This document shows positions 17,121 through 24,016 of a DNA stretch of 27,327 bases, piece after piece. This DNA is from Croceibacterium_A sp039927815 (GTDB taxonomy: Bacteria > Pseudomonadota > Alphaproteobacteria > Sphingomonadales > Sphingomonadaceae). Within the stretch, counting starts at the first letter, position 1. Every line of letters begins with the position of its first letter. The notes beneath the pieces are model-generated. The model was not told the DNA's origin. It did no database searches and worked only from the letters and a program-made list of their open reading frames with translations. The stretch covers positions 1 to 27,327 of the forward strand of contig JBDSUJ010000068.1 in assembly GCA_039927815.1 (NCBI GenBank), written 5' to 3'. The position numbers and the translations under genes are program-made.

Positions 17121-19462
17121 GGCAGCACGATCGTGGCTGTGGTCCCGGCCCCCTTCTCGCTCTGCATTTCGAGCCGGCCGCCGTGCGCCTCGATCAACTG
17201 GCGCGCCAACGGCAGGCCGAGCCCGCCGCGCCGGGTGCCTTCGGCCTTGCCATCGGCACCGAGGCGATAGCCGTCGAGCGCGCGGGCCAGCTCGCTCGCC
17301 TTCATCCCCTCGCCGTTATCGGAGATGACGATCCGCGCGCCCTGCTTGCGGCGCTGGAGCTGGATCAGAATGCGGCCGCCCGGGGGCGTGGCGTTGATCG
17401 CGTTGTCGAGCAAGTTGCCGACCGCGCGGGCGAGCTGGCGCTGGTCGGCCATCACCTTGCCGGCCGAGCGATCACCGCGCAAGTCGAGCGCCAGCCCCTT
17501 GCCTTCGAGCGTCTCCTCGCGCTCGCGCACGATCTGCGTGACGAACGGCAGCACTTCGACTTCCTCGGTAGCCAGCGGGAGCAAACCGGCCTCGCTCTGG
17601 GTCAAGTCGAGCACAGTCTCGATCTGCTGCGAGAGTCGCTCGACCGAGGACAGGATCGCCTCGACATATTCCTGCGCCTGGGCGGTCAGATCGCCGGCGA
17701 TACCGCTCTGGAGCAATTCCGCGAACCCGCCGATCGAGGTCAGCGGGGTTCGGAATTCGTAGCTCATGTTGGCGAGGAACCGGGTCTTGACTGCATCGGC
17801 CTCCTCCAGCGCGGTATTGCGGTCGCGCAGCGCGTCCTCGGCCTTCTTGCTGTCGGTCACGTCGAGCACCGTCAGCAGCCCGTTGCCGTCGGGCAGCGGG
17901 ACGCCCGCGAACTCGAGCGTGCGGCCATCGCTCATCGTTACGCGCCCGCCCTTCTGCTTGCGGTCCAGCGTGGCGGCGCGGACCACTTCGCCGATCGCCT
18001 GGCGCTGCCCCGGCCGGGCCAGGCGGGTGCCGATCCGTTCGAGCAGCGCGTCGATCCGCGGATGTTCGTCGAGAAATTCGCCCGGCACGCCCCAGATCTC
18101 GGGAAAGCGGCGGTTCCACAGCTGCATCCGCCCGTCGGGCGTGAACACGGCGAGCGATTCGAACAGGCTGTCGAACGTCGCCGTGCGAGTCCGCAGCAAG
18201 GTGTCGCGGGTGGCGGAGAGCGCCAGTTGCTCGGACCGGTCTTCGGCAATCAGCACCAACCCGCCGTCGGGCATCGGCTGAGCGACGATGCGCAAGTTCG
18301 TGCCGTCATGCAATGTCCAGTCGGCATGGACCGCCTCGCCGGCGCTGAACCATCCGGCCAGCTCGCGGCGCCACGCGGGAAAATCGCGCACTTCGGGCAA
18401 GCGGCCGCCGTCGCGGGCGATATCGAGAAACCGGTCGAACGGCGGCGGGTCAAGCTGCGCGGTCGGCGGCACCGCGAAGATCCGCTGGAACGGCTGGTTG
18501 GCGAACGACAGGCGCCGGTCAGCATCAAACTGCGCCACGCCGATTGAAAGCTGGTCGAGCATCGAGCGCTGAGCTTCGCGGAACGCGCGGAATATCCGCG
18601 CCTGCTCTTCCTGCTCCTCGATGTCGATCGCGTAGCCGGCGATGCCTTCGGCGGCGAGCGGCAGGTCGCTGACCCGCAGTGTGCGCCGCTGGGTGCCGAC
18701 GGTCGCCTGGACGTCGCGTTCGATCGGCAGGTCCTGATCGCGCGCCTGCCCGGCGATCTGCGCGGCGGTGAGCCCGTCGACTGGTTCAATCAGCTCGGTC
18801 TGGGCGCGGACCACCGCGTCGGCGCTATCCGCGCCCACCGCCTTGACGTAAGCGCTGTTGACCAACCGCAACTGGAGGTCGGGCCCGCGAAACCACATCG
18901 GGGTCGGCGCCGCTTCGATCAGCCCGACCAGCGCGGCGAAATCGCTCTGGGCGCGCGCGGTTTCAGCGCGCAGCCGGGTAAGTTCCGCCTGGCTGTCGGA
19001 GAAATCGAACCACCACAGCACCGCGGCCCCGTTGGGCGCCACCGCCGGGTCGGCCAGGTGGCCGCGCACCGCCAGGCTCTTGCCCGAACCGCGCGCGGTC
19101 AGCGCCAACTGGAACGGCGCGGCGGTTTTCTGCGTCCGCCGCACCGCGTCGCGCAATTCGTCGAGCGCAGCCGCCGGGAGGCCGGCCTCGCCGCCATCAA
19201 GCTCACTCAAGTATCCGGGAAGCTGTTCGAGCCCAAGCCAAGCCGCCAGCCGCTCGGGCCCTTCGATCTTGCCGTCGGCGCGCACCAGCAGCGGAACGGC
19301 GGGTGAATCGTCGATCATGTGCGCCAGCCGACGAGCCGTGCTGCGCGATGACTTGGCCTGCCGCGCGCGTCCTTGCGAGGCGAGCACCAGCCACACCGCG
19401 CCAAACGTCCACGCCGCCAGCAGCAGCCCCAGCAGAGCTAGCGCGGTAGGGGAGAACTCCAT
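17117..19462 (-). CDS. divL: DivL-like PAS-domain kinase homologue with Tyr replacing the phospho-acceptor His
   Basis: A 781-residue membrane-anchored signalling protein: one N-terminal transmembrane helix (about 6-29), four PAS-like segments (about 50-160, 175-290, 300-410, 428-540), a dimerisation helix pair (555-625) and a C-terminal HATPase domain. The H-box reads FLANMSYEFRTPL, so Tyr568 (TAC; gta on the plus strand at 17759-17761) replaces the conserved His. The ATP-binding boxes remain: N683-LLDN687, DNGEGM 715-720, GGLGL 746-750. This layout, the length and the Tyr match Caulobacter DivL (769 aa, Tyr550), a pseudokinase that reads phosphorylated DivK and controls CckA, hence CtrA. 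The assignment is by architecture and motif; orthology was not tested. The first gene of the overlapping operon, it has no clear ribosome site at ATG 19462. Confidence 0.82.
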   Translation of the reverse strand: MEFSPTALALLGLLLAAWTFGAVWLVLASQGRARQAKSSRSTARRLAHMIDDSPAVPLLVRADGKIEGPERLAAWLGLEQLPGYLSELDGGEAGLPAAALDELRDAVRRTQKTAAPFQLALTARGSGKSLAVRGHLADPAVAPNGAAVLWWFDFSDSQAELTRLRAETARAQSDFAALVGLIEAAPTPMWFRGPDLQLRLVNSAYVKAVGADSADAVVRAQTELIEPVDGLTAAQIAGQARDQDLPIERDVQATVGTQRRTLRVSDLPLAAEGIAGYAIDIEEQEEQARIFRAFREAQRSMLDQLSIGVAQFDADRRLSFANQPFQRIFAVPPTAQLDPPPFDRFLDIARDGGRLPEVRDFPAWRRELAGWFSAGEAVHADWTLHDGTNLRIVAQPMPDGGLVLIAEDRSEQLALSATRDTLLRTRTATFDSLFESLAVFTPDGRMQLWNRRFPEIWGVPGEFLDEHPRIDALLERIGTRLARPGQRQAIGEVVRAATLDRKQKGGRVTMSDGRTLEFAGVPLPDGNGLLTVLDVTDSKKAEDALRDRNTALEEADAVKTRFLANMSYEFRTPLTSIGGFAELLQSGIAGDLTAQAQEYVEAILSSVERLSQQIETVLDLTQSEAGLLPLATEEVEVLPFVTQIVREREETLEGKGLALDLRGDRSAGKVMADQRQLARAVGNLLDNAINATPPGGRILIQLQRRKQGARIVISDNGEGMKASELARALDGYRLGADGKAEGTRRGGLGLPLARQLIEAHGGRLEMQSEKGAGTTATIVLP

Positions 19463-19529
19463 CGCGCATCAGCTATGCGGCGAGGACAGGTGATGCAATG
19501 GTTGGCAGCGTGACCGGCGGAAAGTACGC

Positions 19530-21326
19530 ATGGATAGTCAGGCCTGCGGACCCAGGCCATATTGGAGGACGCGACATAAGCCTCGGCCGTGTCCCCGCGT
19601 CGGTGCGAAAGGCTTGGATAGAGCGTTGAGCTACCACGCGGTCTTTCGACTGAGAATCAGGCCGGGGGCGGTGGCCTGGATTGCGCTAGCGACGGTCGTC
19701 GCTCTCCTTCTCTTCGGCCTGTTCGTGCCGGTTTATACCGATGAAATCGGATGGCGCTTCCAAGAGCGCGCCGGCATCGATGGTATCGACATGATGATCA
19801 ACGACGTTTGCGGGCATAACACGCTCGCAACACCGCCGTGGTTCATGCTCCCGGTGCGATGGTTTTCGGCAGCGGCGAACACCGCGCTACCCAGCCCCCT
19901 TTACGTGAGGATTGAGGGCACCGGATGCGCCCTGCTGTGGCTCACACTATTGCTTCAGATCATCCGCCTCGGCACAGCCAGGCACGGCGAGCGCTCCTAC
20001 CTGACGATGCTTGCGGCGGGCCTCATTGGGATGGGGTTATTGCCGCTTTTGATGGTGATGAGCCGGCCCGAGCAGCCGCTGATAATCTGTACAACGGCCA
20101 TGGTCATTATCGCCCTCGCGCAGGGACGCGACGACAGGGCATCCAATTTCGTCTTGCCGCTCAAGGTCGCGGGCGTGGTTGCGCTGGCGGCCATCGCCCT
20201 CAGCTATCACCTGAAAGGCGTGCTCTATTCCCCGGTCGCGGCCGCCTGTATCGTGACCTGCCGGCCGGGGCGGCATGCCGTGGTGTCGAAGGTCGCGGGG
20301 CTTGCTTGCCTGATTGCGCTAACCGCCCTGGCCGCAGCGTATTGGACAAGTCGCTTCAGTTGCCCGGGCGACCCCGTGCTGGCGGCAAAACTTGCCCACC
20401 AGAATGTCTTAGTGATGCTGGGTCGGCCGAGCGAATATCTGAGACACCTGCCGGGTCTGTTCCTGAACGCGCTGCCGCAACGCTACGTTGCTCTTACTGT
20501 CCCGGCGGAAATGCAAATGTCGGGTTGGATCCCGGCGCATACGTTCCCGGCCTGGGTTGCCTTTGTGTTCGGGCCGCTACAGATACTGGTTTGGACTACC
20601 GCGATCGGCATGGCCGCGCTGTCACTAATGCTATTCGCGGCCCGGCACGGTGTACGCGCTGTGCTCGAGGTGCGGTTCGCCGCCCCACTCGCTATTCTGG
20701 CGTGCGTGCTGGTGTGGGGATTCTCGCAGAACATCAAGAATGACTACGAAGCCGCGCATGTGCTGCCGCTGCTGGCGCTGGCCATTGTTTTGTCGGCCAC
20801 CCTGGCCGAACCGGCAGGCGCAATCCCTAGGCTTCTGCATGGACTAGCGCCGGTTGCAGTTGCGCTGACTATGATTAGCACTCTTGTCGTGGTTATCTAT
20901 TGCGTCGGCCCTTTGACGCGCGCGGCCGGGAGCCCGGGATTTCCCCCCAATCAGTTATATTCCGTTGCCAATTTTCACTTCGGACAAATTCGTCGGGACG
21001 CTTACAACGCCATGCAACGAGCGCACTTTCCCAAAAGGCGCCTGCGCAGGGTCCTGGTGGACGACACCACCTACTTCATCCTCCAAGGCAGTTACCTGCC
21101 GCTTCACCGGCTTGGCGTAATCGAGACCTGGGTCGGAAGGAACACCGATCCGGTCGTGTATCTCGTCAGTCGCCGGTCCGACGGCATCGTGATGGGCTGC
21201 AAGCTACTTCCGCAAGCTCTGCAGGATGTCGCCGTTCGATCGGGTGCTGTCTGCGCGGTGAATGCTTCGACCCTCCGCGCGATGGTGTCTGCGGCAAGCT
21301 CGCGGGACGCAGAACGAGAGCTTTAG
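19530..21326 (+). CDS. Polytopic membrane protein, GT-C glycosyltransferase-like, function unknown
   Basis: About 598 residues with roughly eleven hydrophobic segments (about 48-68, 132-147, 158-177, 183-198, 212-227, 230-244, 255-271, 341-370, 384-398, 410-425, 438-460) and a soluble C-terminal part of about 135 residues. An acidic pair, D71-E72 (VYTDEIGW), lies right after the first membrane span, where GT-C enzymes that use polyprenyl-phosphate sugars carry their catalytic acid. This suggests a cell-surface glycosyltransferase, but I recognise no named family. The first 28 codons are rich in Cys, Pro, Arg and rare AGG/CGA codons and may not be translated; TTG codons at 19614 or 19626 are alternative starts, although ATG 19530 has GGAAAG upstream. 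GC content is visibly lower than in its neighbours (28 of 60 bases G+C at 20941-21000), hinting at later acquisition. Confidence 0.75.
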   Translation: MDSQACGPRPYWRTRHKPRPCPRVGAKGLDRALSYHAVFRLRIRPGAVAWIALATVVALLLFGLFVPVYTDEIGWRFQERAGIDGIDMMINDVCGHNTLATPPWFMLPVRWFSAAANTALPSPLYVRIEGTGCALLWLTLLLQIIRLGTARHGERSYLTMLAAGLIGMGLLPLLMVMSRPEQPLIICTTAMVIIALAQGRDDRASNFVLPLKVAGVVALAAIALSYHLKGVLYSPVAAACIVTCRPGRHAVVSKVAGLACLIALTALAAAYWTSRFSCPGDPVLAAKLAHQNVLVMLGRPSEYLRHLPGLFLNALPQRYVALTVPAEMQMSGWIPAHTFPAWVAFVFGPLQILVWTTAIGMAALSLMLFAARHGVRAVLEVRFAAPLAILACVLVWGFSQNIKNDYEAAHVLPLLALAIVLSATLAEPAGAIPRLLHGLAPVAVALTMISTLVVVIYCVGPLTRAAGSPGFPPNQLYSVANFHFGQIRRDAYNAMQRAHFPKRRLRRVLVDDTTYFILQGSYLPLHRLGVIETWVGRNTDPVVYLVSRRSDGIVMGCKLLPQALQDVAVRSGAVCAVNASTLRAMVSAASSRDAEREL

Positions 21327-21365
21327 CGCTCCTCGCTCCGCGTCCGCCTTAATCGAGCCAGCAAA

Positions 21366-22772
21366 TCAGTAACGGTAGTGGTTGGCCTTGAACGGGCCCG
21401 CCAGCGGCACGCCGATATAATCGGCCTGCTTCTGCGTTAGTTGGGTCAGCTTGACTCCCAGCTTGTCGAGGTGGAGCGCGGCGACCTTTTCGTCGAGGTG
21501 CTTGGGCAGCACGTAGACGTCGTTCTGGTACTCATCACCCTTGGTAAACAGCTCGCTCTGCGCGAGCGTCTGGTTGGTGAAGCTGCAGCTCATCACGAAG
21601 CTGGGGTGGCCGGTGGCGCAGCCGAGGTTCACCAGCCGGCCCTTGGCCAGGATGATGATCTTCTTGCCGTCGGGGAAGGTAACCACGTCGGTGCCGGCTT
21701 TGACTTCCTGCCAGTCGTAGTTGTCGAGCGCGGCGATCTGGATCTCGGAGTCGAAGTGGCCGATGTTGCACACGATGGCCATGTTCTTCATGCCCTTCAT
21801 GTGCTCGGCGGTGATCACGTCCTCGTTGCCGGTGGTGGTGACGAAGATGTCGCAGCGGGTCACCGCTTCTTCCATGGTGACCACTTCGAAGCCTTCCATC
21901 GCCGCCTGCAGCGCGCAGATCGGGTCGATTTCGGTGACCATCACACGCGCGCCGCCATTGCGCAGCGAATCCGCCGAGCCCTTGCCGACATCGCCGAAGC
22001 CGGCGACGCAGGCGACCTTGCCCGCGAGCATCACGTCGGTGGCGCGGCGGATGGCGTCGACCAGCGATTCCTTGCACCCATAAAGGTTGTCGAACTTCGA
22101 CTTGGTCACGCTGTCGTTGACGTTGATCGCGGGGAACGGAAGCTTGCCCTGCTTGGCCAGGCTGTAGAGGCGGTGGACGCCCGTGGTGGTCTCCTCAGAA
22201 ACACCCATGATGTTCTTCACGGTTTTGGTCAGGTAGCCGGGCTTGGCCTTGAGGTACGCCTTGAGCGCGCGGGCGAACTCGATTTCCTCCGCGTTCGACG
22301 GCTCGAACAGGTCTTCGCCGGCTTCGACCCGAGCGCCCCACAACGCGAACATCGTCGCATCGCCGCCGTCGTCGAGGATCAGGTTGCAGGTTGTGTCGTC
22401 TCCCCAGTCGAAGATCTTGCCGACGTAGTCCCAATACTCGGCCAGGCTCTCGCCCTTGACCGCGAAGGTGGGGATGCCCGCGGCCGCCATCGCCGCGGCG
22501 GCATGGTCCTGGGTCGAAAAGATGTTGCAGGTCGCCCAGCGCAAGTCGGCGCCGAGCGCGGTAAGCGTTTCCATCAGCACCGCCGTCTGGATGGTCATGT
22601 GCAGCGAGCCGGTGATGCGCGCGCCCTTGAGCGGCTGGCTGGCGCCATATTCTTCGCGCAGGGCCATCAGGCCCGGCATTTCGATTTCGGCGATCTCGAT
22701 TTCGGCCCGGCCGTAATCGGCCAGCGTGATATCCTTGACGAGGTAGTCGCGTTCGAGGGCGGCAGTGGCCAC
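21366..22772 (-). CDS. ahcY: S-adenosylhomocysteine hydrolase
   Basis: A 468-residue NAD-dependent enzyme that splits S-adenosylhomocysteine into adenosine and homocysteine, removing the product inhibitor of methyltransferases. Signatures include GSLHMTIQTAVLMETL near the N-terminus, TCNIFSTQDHAAAA, the SAHH signature around NVNDSVTKSKFDN, the Rossmann motif VAGFGDVGKGSA and the C-terminal KANHYRY, whose Lys and Tyr reach into the partner subunit's NAD site. It has the 40-residue insertion seen in the long bacterial form. The start is GTG at 22772 with AGGAG 8 nt upstream; the frame is open much further, but that leader sequence is not protein-like. It shares a 152-bp divergent control region, with a duplicated element, with the peroxiredoxin gene. 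Confidence 0.97.
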   Translation of the reverse strand: MATAALERDYLVKDITLADYGRAEIEIAEIEMPGLMALREEYGASQPLKGARITGSLHMTIQTAVLMETLTALGADLRWATCNIFSTQDHAAAAMAAAGIPTFAVKGESLAEYWDYVGKIFDWGDDTTCNLILDDGGDATMFALWGARVEAGEDLFEPSNAEEIEFARALKAYLKAKPGYLTKTVKNIMGVSEETTTGVHRLYSLAKQGKLPFPAINVNDSVTKSKFDNLYGCKESLVDAIRRATDVMLAGKVACVAGFGDVGKGSADSLRNGGARVMVTEIDPICALQAAMEGFEVVTMEEAVTRCDIFVTTTGNEDVITAEHMKGMKNMAIVCNIGHFDSEIQIAALDNYDWQEVKAGTDVVTFPDGKKIIILAKGRLVNLGCATGHPSFVMSCSFTNQTLAQSELFTKGDEYQNDVYVLPKHLDEKVAALHLDKLGVKLTQLTQKQADYIGVPLAGPFKANHYRY

Positions 22773-22797
22773 GGGCAATTCTCCTGGATGTGATAAA

Positions 22798-22835
22798 GGG
22801 CGCAGCCGGGGCTCCACGCGACGCCAGCGGCGCCC
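22798..22835 (-). promoter_or_regulatory. Possible structured leader of ahcY
   Basis: On the minus strand GGGCGC (22835-22830) can pair with GCGCCC (22803-22798), the latter followed directly by TTTAT and then the ahcY ribosome site. The 26-nt loop contains a small AGCC-CC-GGCT hairpin. It resembles a short terminator-like or attenuator stem, but the U-run is only three bases and the pairing six, so function is uncertain. It does not match the SAH riboswitch core as I remember it. Confidence 0.25.
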
Positions 22836-22864
22836 ATAGCCGGATCGGGGCCTCCACGCAAACG
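22804..22864. repeat. Duplicated element in the ahcY / peroxiredoxin intergenic region
   Basis: Two imperfect direct copies: AGCCGGGGCTCCACGCGACG from 22804 and an expanded copy from 22838 (AGCCGG, then ATC, then GGGGCCTCCACGCAAACG). The shared CTCCACGC octamer starts at 22812 and 22852, exactly 40 bp or about four helical turns apart, as expected for paired protein-binding sites or a duplicated RNA element in the ahcY leader. Confidence 0.5.
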
Positions 22865-22869
22865 TGCGG

Positions 22870-22897
22870 TTGCCCCGCTCGCGTGACACCCTATCTA
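22870..22897 (+). promoter_or_regulatory. Candidate promoter of the peroxiredoxin gene
   Basis: TTGCCC (22870-22875), 16-bp spacer, TATCTA (22892-22897). The start would be near 22904, followed by AGGAG at 22914-22918 and the ATG at 22925. The -10 match is only moderate, but spacing and position fit well, and CTATCT-type -10 boxes are plausible for alphaproteobacteria. Confidence 0.45.
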
Positions 22898-22924
22898 GGC
22901 GGCCGGATGGGACAGGAGACAACG

Positions 22925-23404
22925 ATGACGATTTCCAAAGGCGACCGGCTGCCTGACGTGACTCTAGTCAAGGCCACCGAGAGCGGGCCCGAGAAGGTCC
23001 AGAGCGGCGAATATTTCAAGGGCAAGAAGGTGGCGCTGTTTTCGGTGCCGGGGGCCTTCACACCGACGTGCTCGGCCAAGCACCTTCCGGGATTCGTCGA
23101 CAAGGCGCAGGAATTGAAGGCCAAGGGCGTGGACGAGATTGCCGCCACTGCGGTCAACGATGCATTCGTGCTCGGCGCTTGGAACAAGGCCAGCGGCTCG
23201 CCGAACATCACCATGCTGGCCGACGGCAACGGCGAGTTCGCCGAAGCGCTCGGGCTCACGATGGACGGCAGCGGTTATGGCATGGGCAAGCGCGGCCAGC
23301 GCTTCTCGATGATCGTCGATGACGGAGTGGTGACCGAGCTCAACGTCGAGCAGCCGGGTGACTTCAACGTCAGCAGCGCCGACCACATGCTGGCGCAGCT
23401 CTAA
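22925..23404 (+). CDS. Peroxiredoxin, Prx5/AhpE-like redoxin family, single cysteine
   Basis: A 159-residue thiol peroxidase of the Prx5 group, with the peroxidatic motif PGAFTPTCSAKHLPGF; the reactive residue is C49. No other Cys occurs in the protein, so there is no resolving Cys and it must be recycled by an external thiol (glutathione/glutaredoxin or a thioredoxin) rather than by an internal disulphide. It reduces hydrogen peroxide and organic hydroperoxides in the cytosol. ATG 22925 follows AGGAG by 6 nt; an in-frame ATG six codons earlier (MGQETT) would overlap that ribosome site and is rejected. The gene is divergent from ahcY and ends 5 bp before a strong terminator. Confidence 0.94.
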   Translation: MTISKGDRLPDVTLVKATESGPEKVQSGEYFKGKKVALFSVPGAFTPTCSAKHLPGFVDKAQELKAKGVDEIAATAVNDAFVLGAWNKASGSPNITMLADGNGEFAEALGLTMDGSGYGMGKRGQRFSMIVDDGVVTELNVEQPGDFNVSSADHMLAQL

Positions 23405-23408
23405 CGAA

Positions 23409-23434
23409 AAAGGGCGCCCCGCGGGGCGCCCTTT
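23409..23434. terminator. Bidirectional intrinsic terminator
   Basis: AAAGGGCGCCCC (23409-23420) and GGGGCGCCCTTT (23423-23434) form a perfect 12-bp inverted repeat around GC. The flanking A-run upstream and T-run downstream give U-tails in both directions. It lies between the convergent peroxiredoxin (stop 23404) and the PA2169-type gene (stop 23450) and can end both transcripts. Confidence 0.9.
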
Positions 23435-23449
23435 ACGATACGCGCGAAG

Positions 23450-23896
23450 TTACAGCGCGATCGAATGCTTCAGCGCGCTGGCTTTGTCGTGGCCCTTGCG
23501 GACCGACTGCATGGCCTCCTGAACCGCTTGGCGGGTCTCGGCCGAGAGCTTGGTGTCTTCCAGCGCCGCTTCGTACTTGGCCTTGATGTAATCTTCGCCG
23601 CGCTCGACTTCTTCGACGACCGCGCGGTCGCTGCTGCCCATGACCGCTTCCTTGAGATTCATGAAGCCGCGGTGCGCTGCCGCGCCCAGGCTGCTGTGCT
23701 CCTCCGGATCGCCGCCGAGCCCGGCAACGAGCGACTGCAGCCTGGTGGCGACACCGCGGCGTTCCTGCGCCATTTCAGAGAACATCCGGGTGAAGCTGCC
23801 CTCGGCATCCTCGGACGCCTCGGCAAATCCTTTCACACTGTCGAGGGTGGTTTCGATGAGACCGTTGAGAACCGAGATAACGTGACCGTTGTCCAT
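23450..23896 (-). CDS. PA2169-type four-helix-bundle protein (DUF2383, ferritin-like)
   Basis: A 148-residue all-helical protein that begins MDNGHVISVLNGLIETTLDSVKGF and carries the characteristic GAAAHRGFMNLKEAV and EVERGEDYIKAKYEAAL segments of the PA2169/DUF2383 family. The family fold resembles ferritin-like four-helix bundles; the biochemical role is not established, but members are often associated with stress or stationary phase. The ATG at 23896 has GGAG 8 nt upstream; in-frame codons up to 24004 are rejected as leader sequence. The start region can fold into a 10-bp RNA helix that contains the ribosome site, implying translational control. It converges on the peroxiredoxin gene and lies 120 bp downstream of the murA-like gene on the same strand. 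Confidence 0.88.
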   Translation of the reverse strand: MDNGHVISVLNGLIETTLDSVKGFAEASEDAEGSFTRMFSEMAQERRGVATRLQSLVAGLGGDPEEHSSLGAAAHRGFMNLKEAVMGSSDRAVVEEVERGEDYIKAKYEAALEDTKLSAETRQAVQEAMQSVRKGHDKASALKHSIAL

Positions 23897-23897
23897 G

Positions 23898-23930
23898 AGG
23901 AACACTCCGTTTTGGGGGGTGAGTATTCCT
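23898..23930 (-). promoter_or_regulatory. 5' UTR hairpin sequestering the ribosome binding site of the PA2169-type gene
   Basis: In the minus-strand RNA, AGGAAUACUC (23930-23921) pairs with GAGUGUUCCU (23907-23898) over ten consecutive base pairs including one U-G wobble, around a 13-nt loop (ACCCCCCAAAACG). The helix ends one base before the AUG. The ribosome site GGAG straddles the loop/helix border, so its GAG is paired. The same pairing on the opposite strand would have a C-A mismatch, so the structure is specific to the mRNA orientation. It is a candidate thermosensor or ligand/RNA-controlled switch. Confidence 0.55.
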
Positions 23931-24016
23931 GGCAAACGTGCAGTGGGGCGAGTTGTGCCCGATAATTCAGCGGGATCGGTCGGCCGAACCGGGAGCGCGA
24001 CCAAAGGCGGCCCCCG

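Noticed and set aside
19463..19529. CtrA box (TTAA-N7-TTAA) upstream of the divL-like gene
   Set aside because: No TTAA pair with the required spacing is present in the intergenic region.
22773..22924. SAH or SAM riboswitch upstream of ahcY
   Set aside because: The leader was compared with the SAH-riboswitch core as I remember it (GAGGAGCGCUGC and CAGGCUCG) and with SAM-II; neither core is present. Only an unclassified structured leader is claimed.
23897..24016. EcfG-type (GGAAC...GTT) general-stress promoter for the PA2169-type gene
   Set aside because: The GGAAT and GTT-like pieces in this stretch sit on the ribosome-site hairpin, too close to the ATG to be promoter boxes; no better pair was found upstream.
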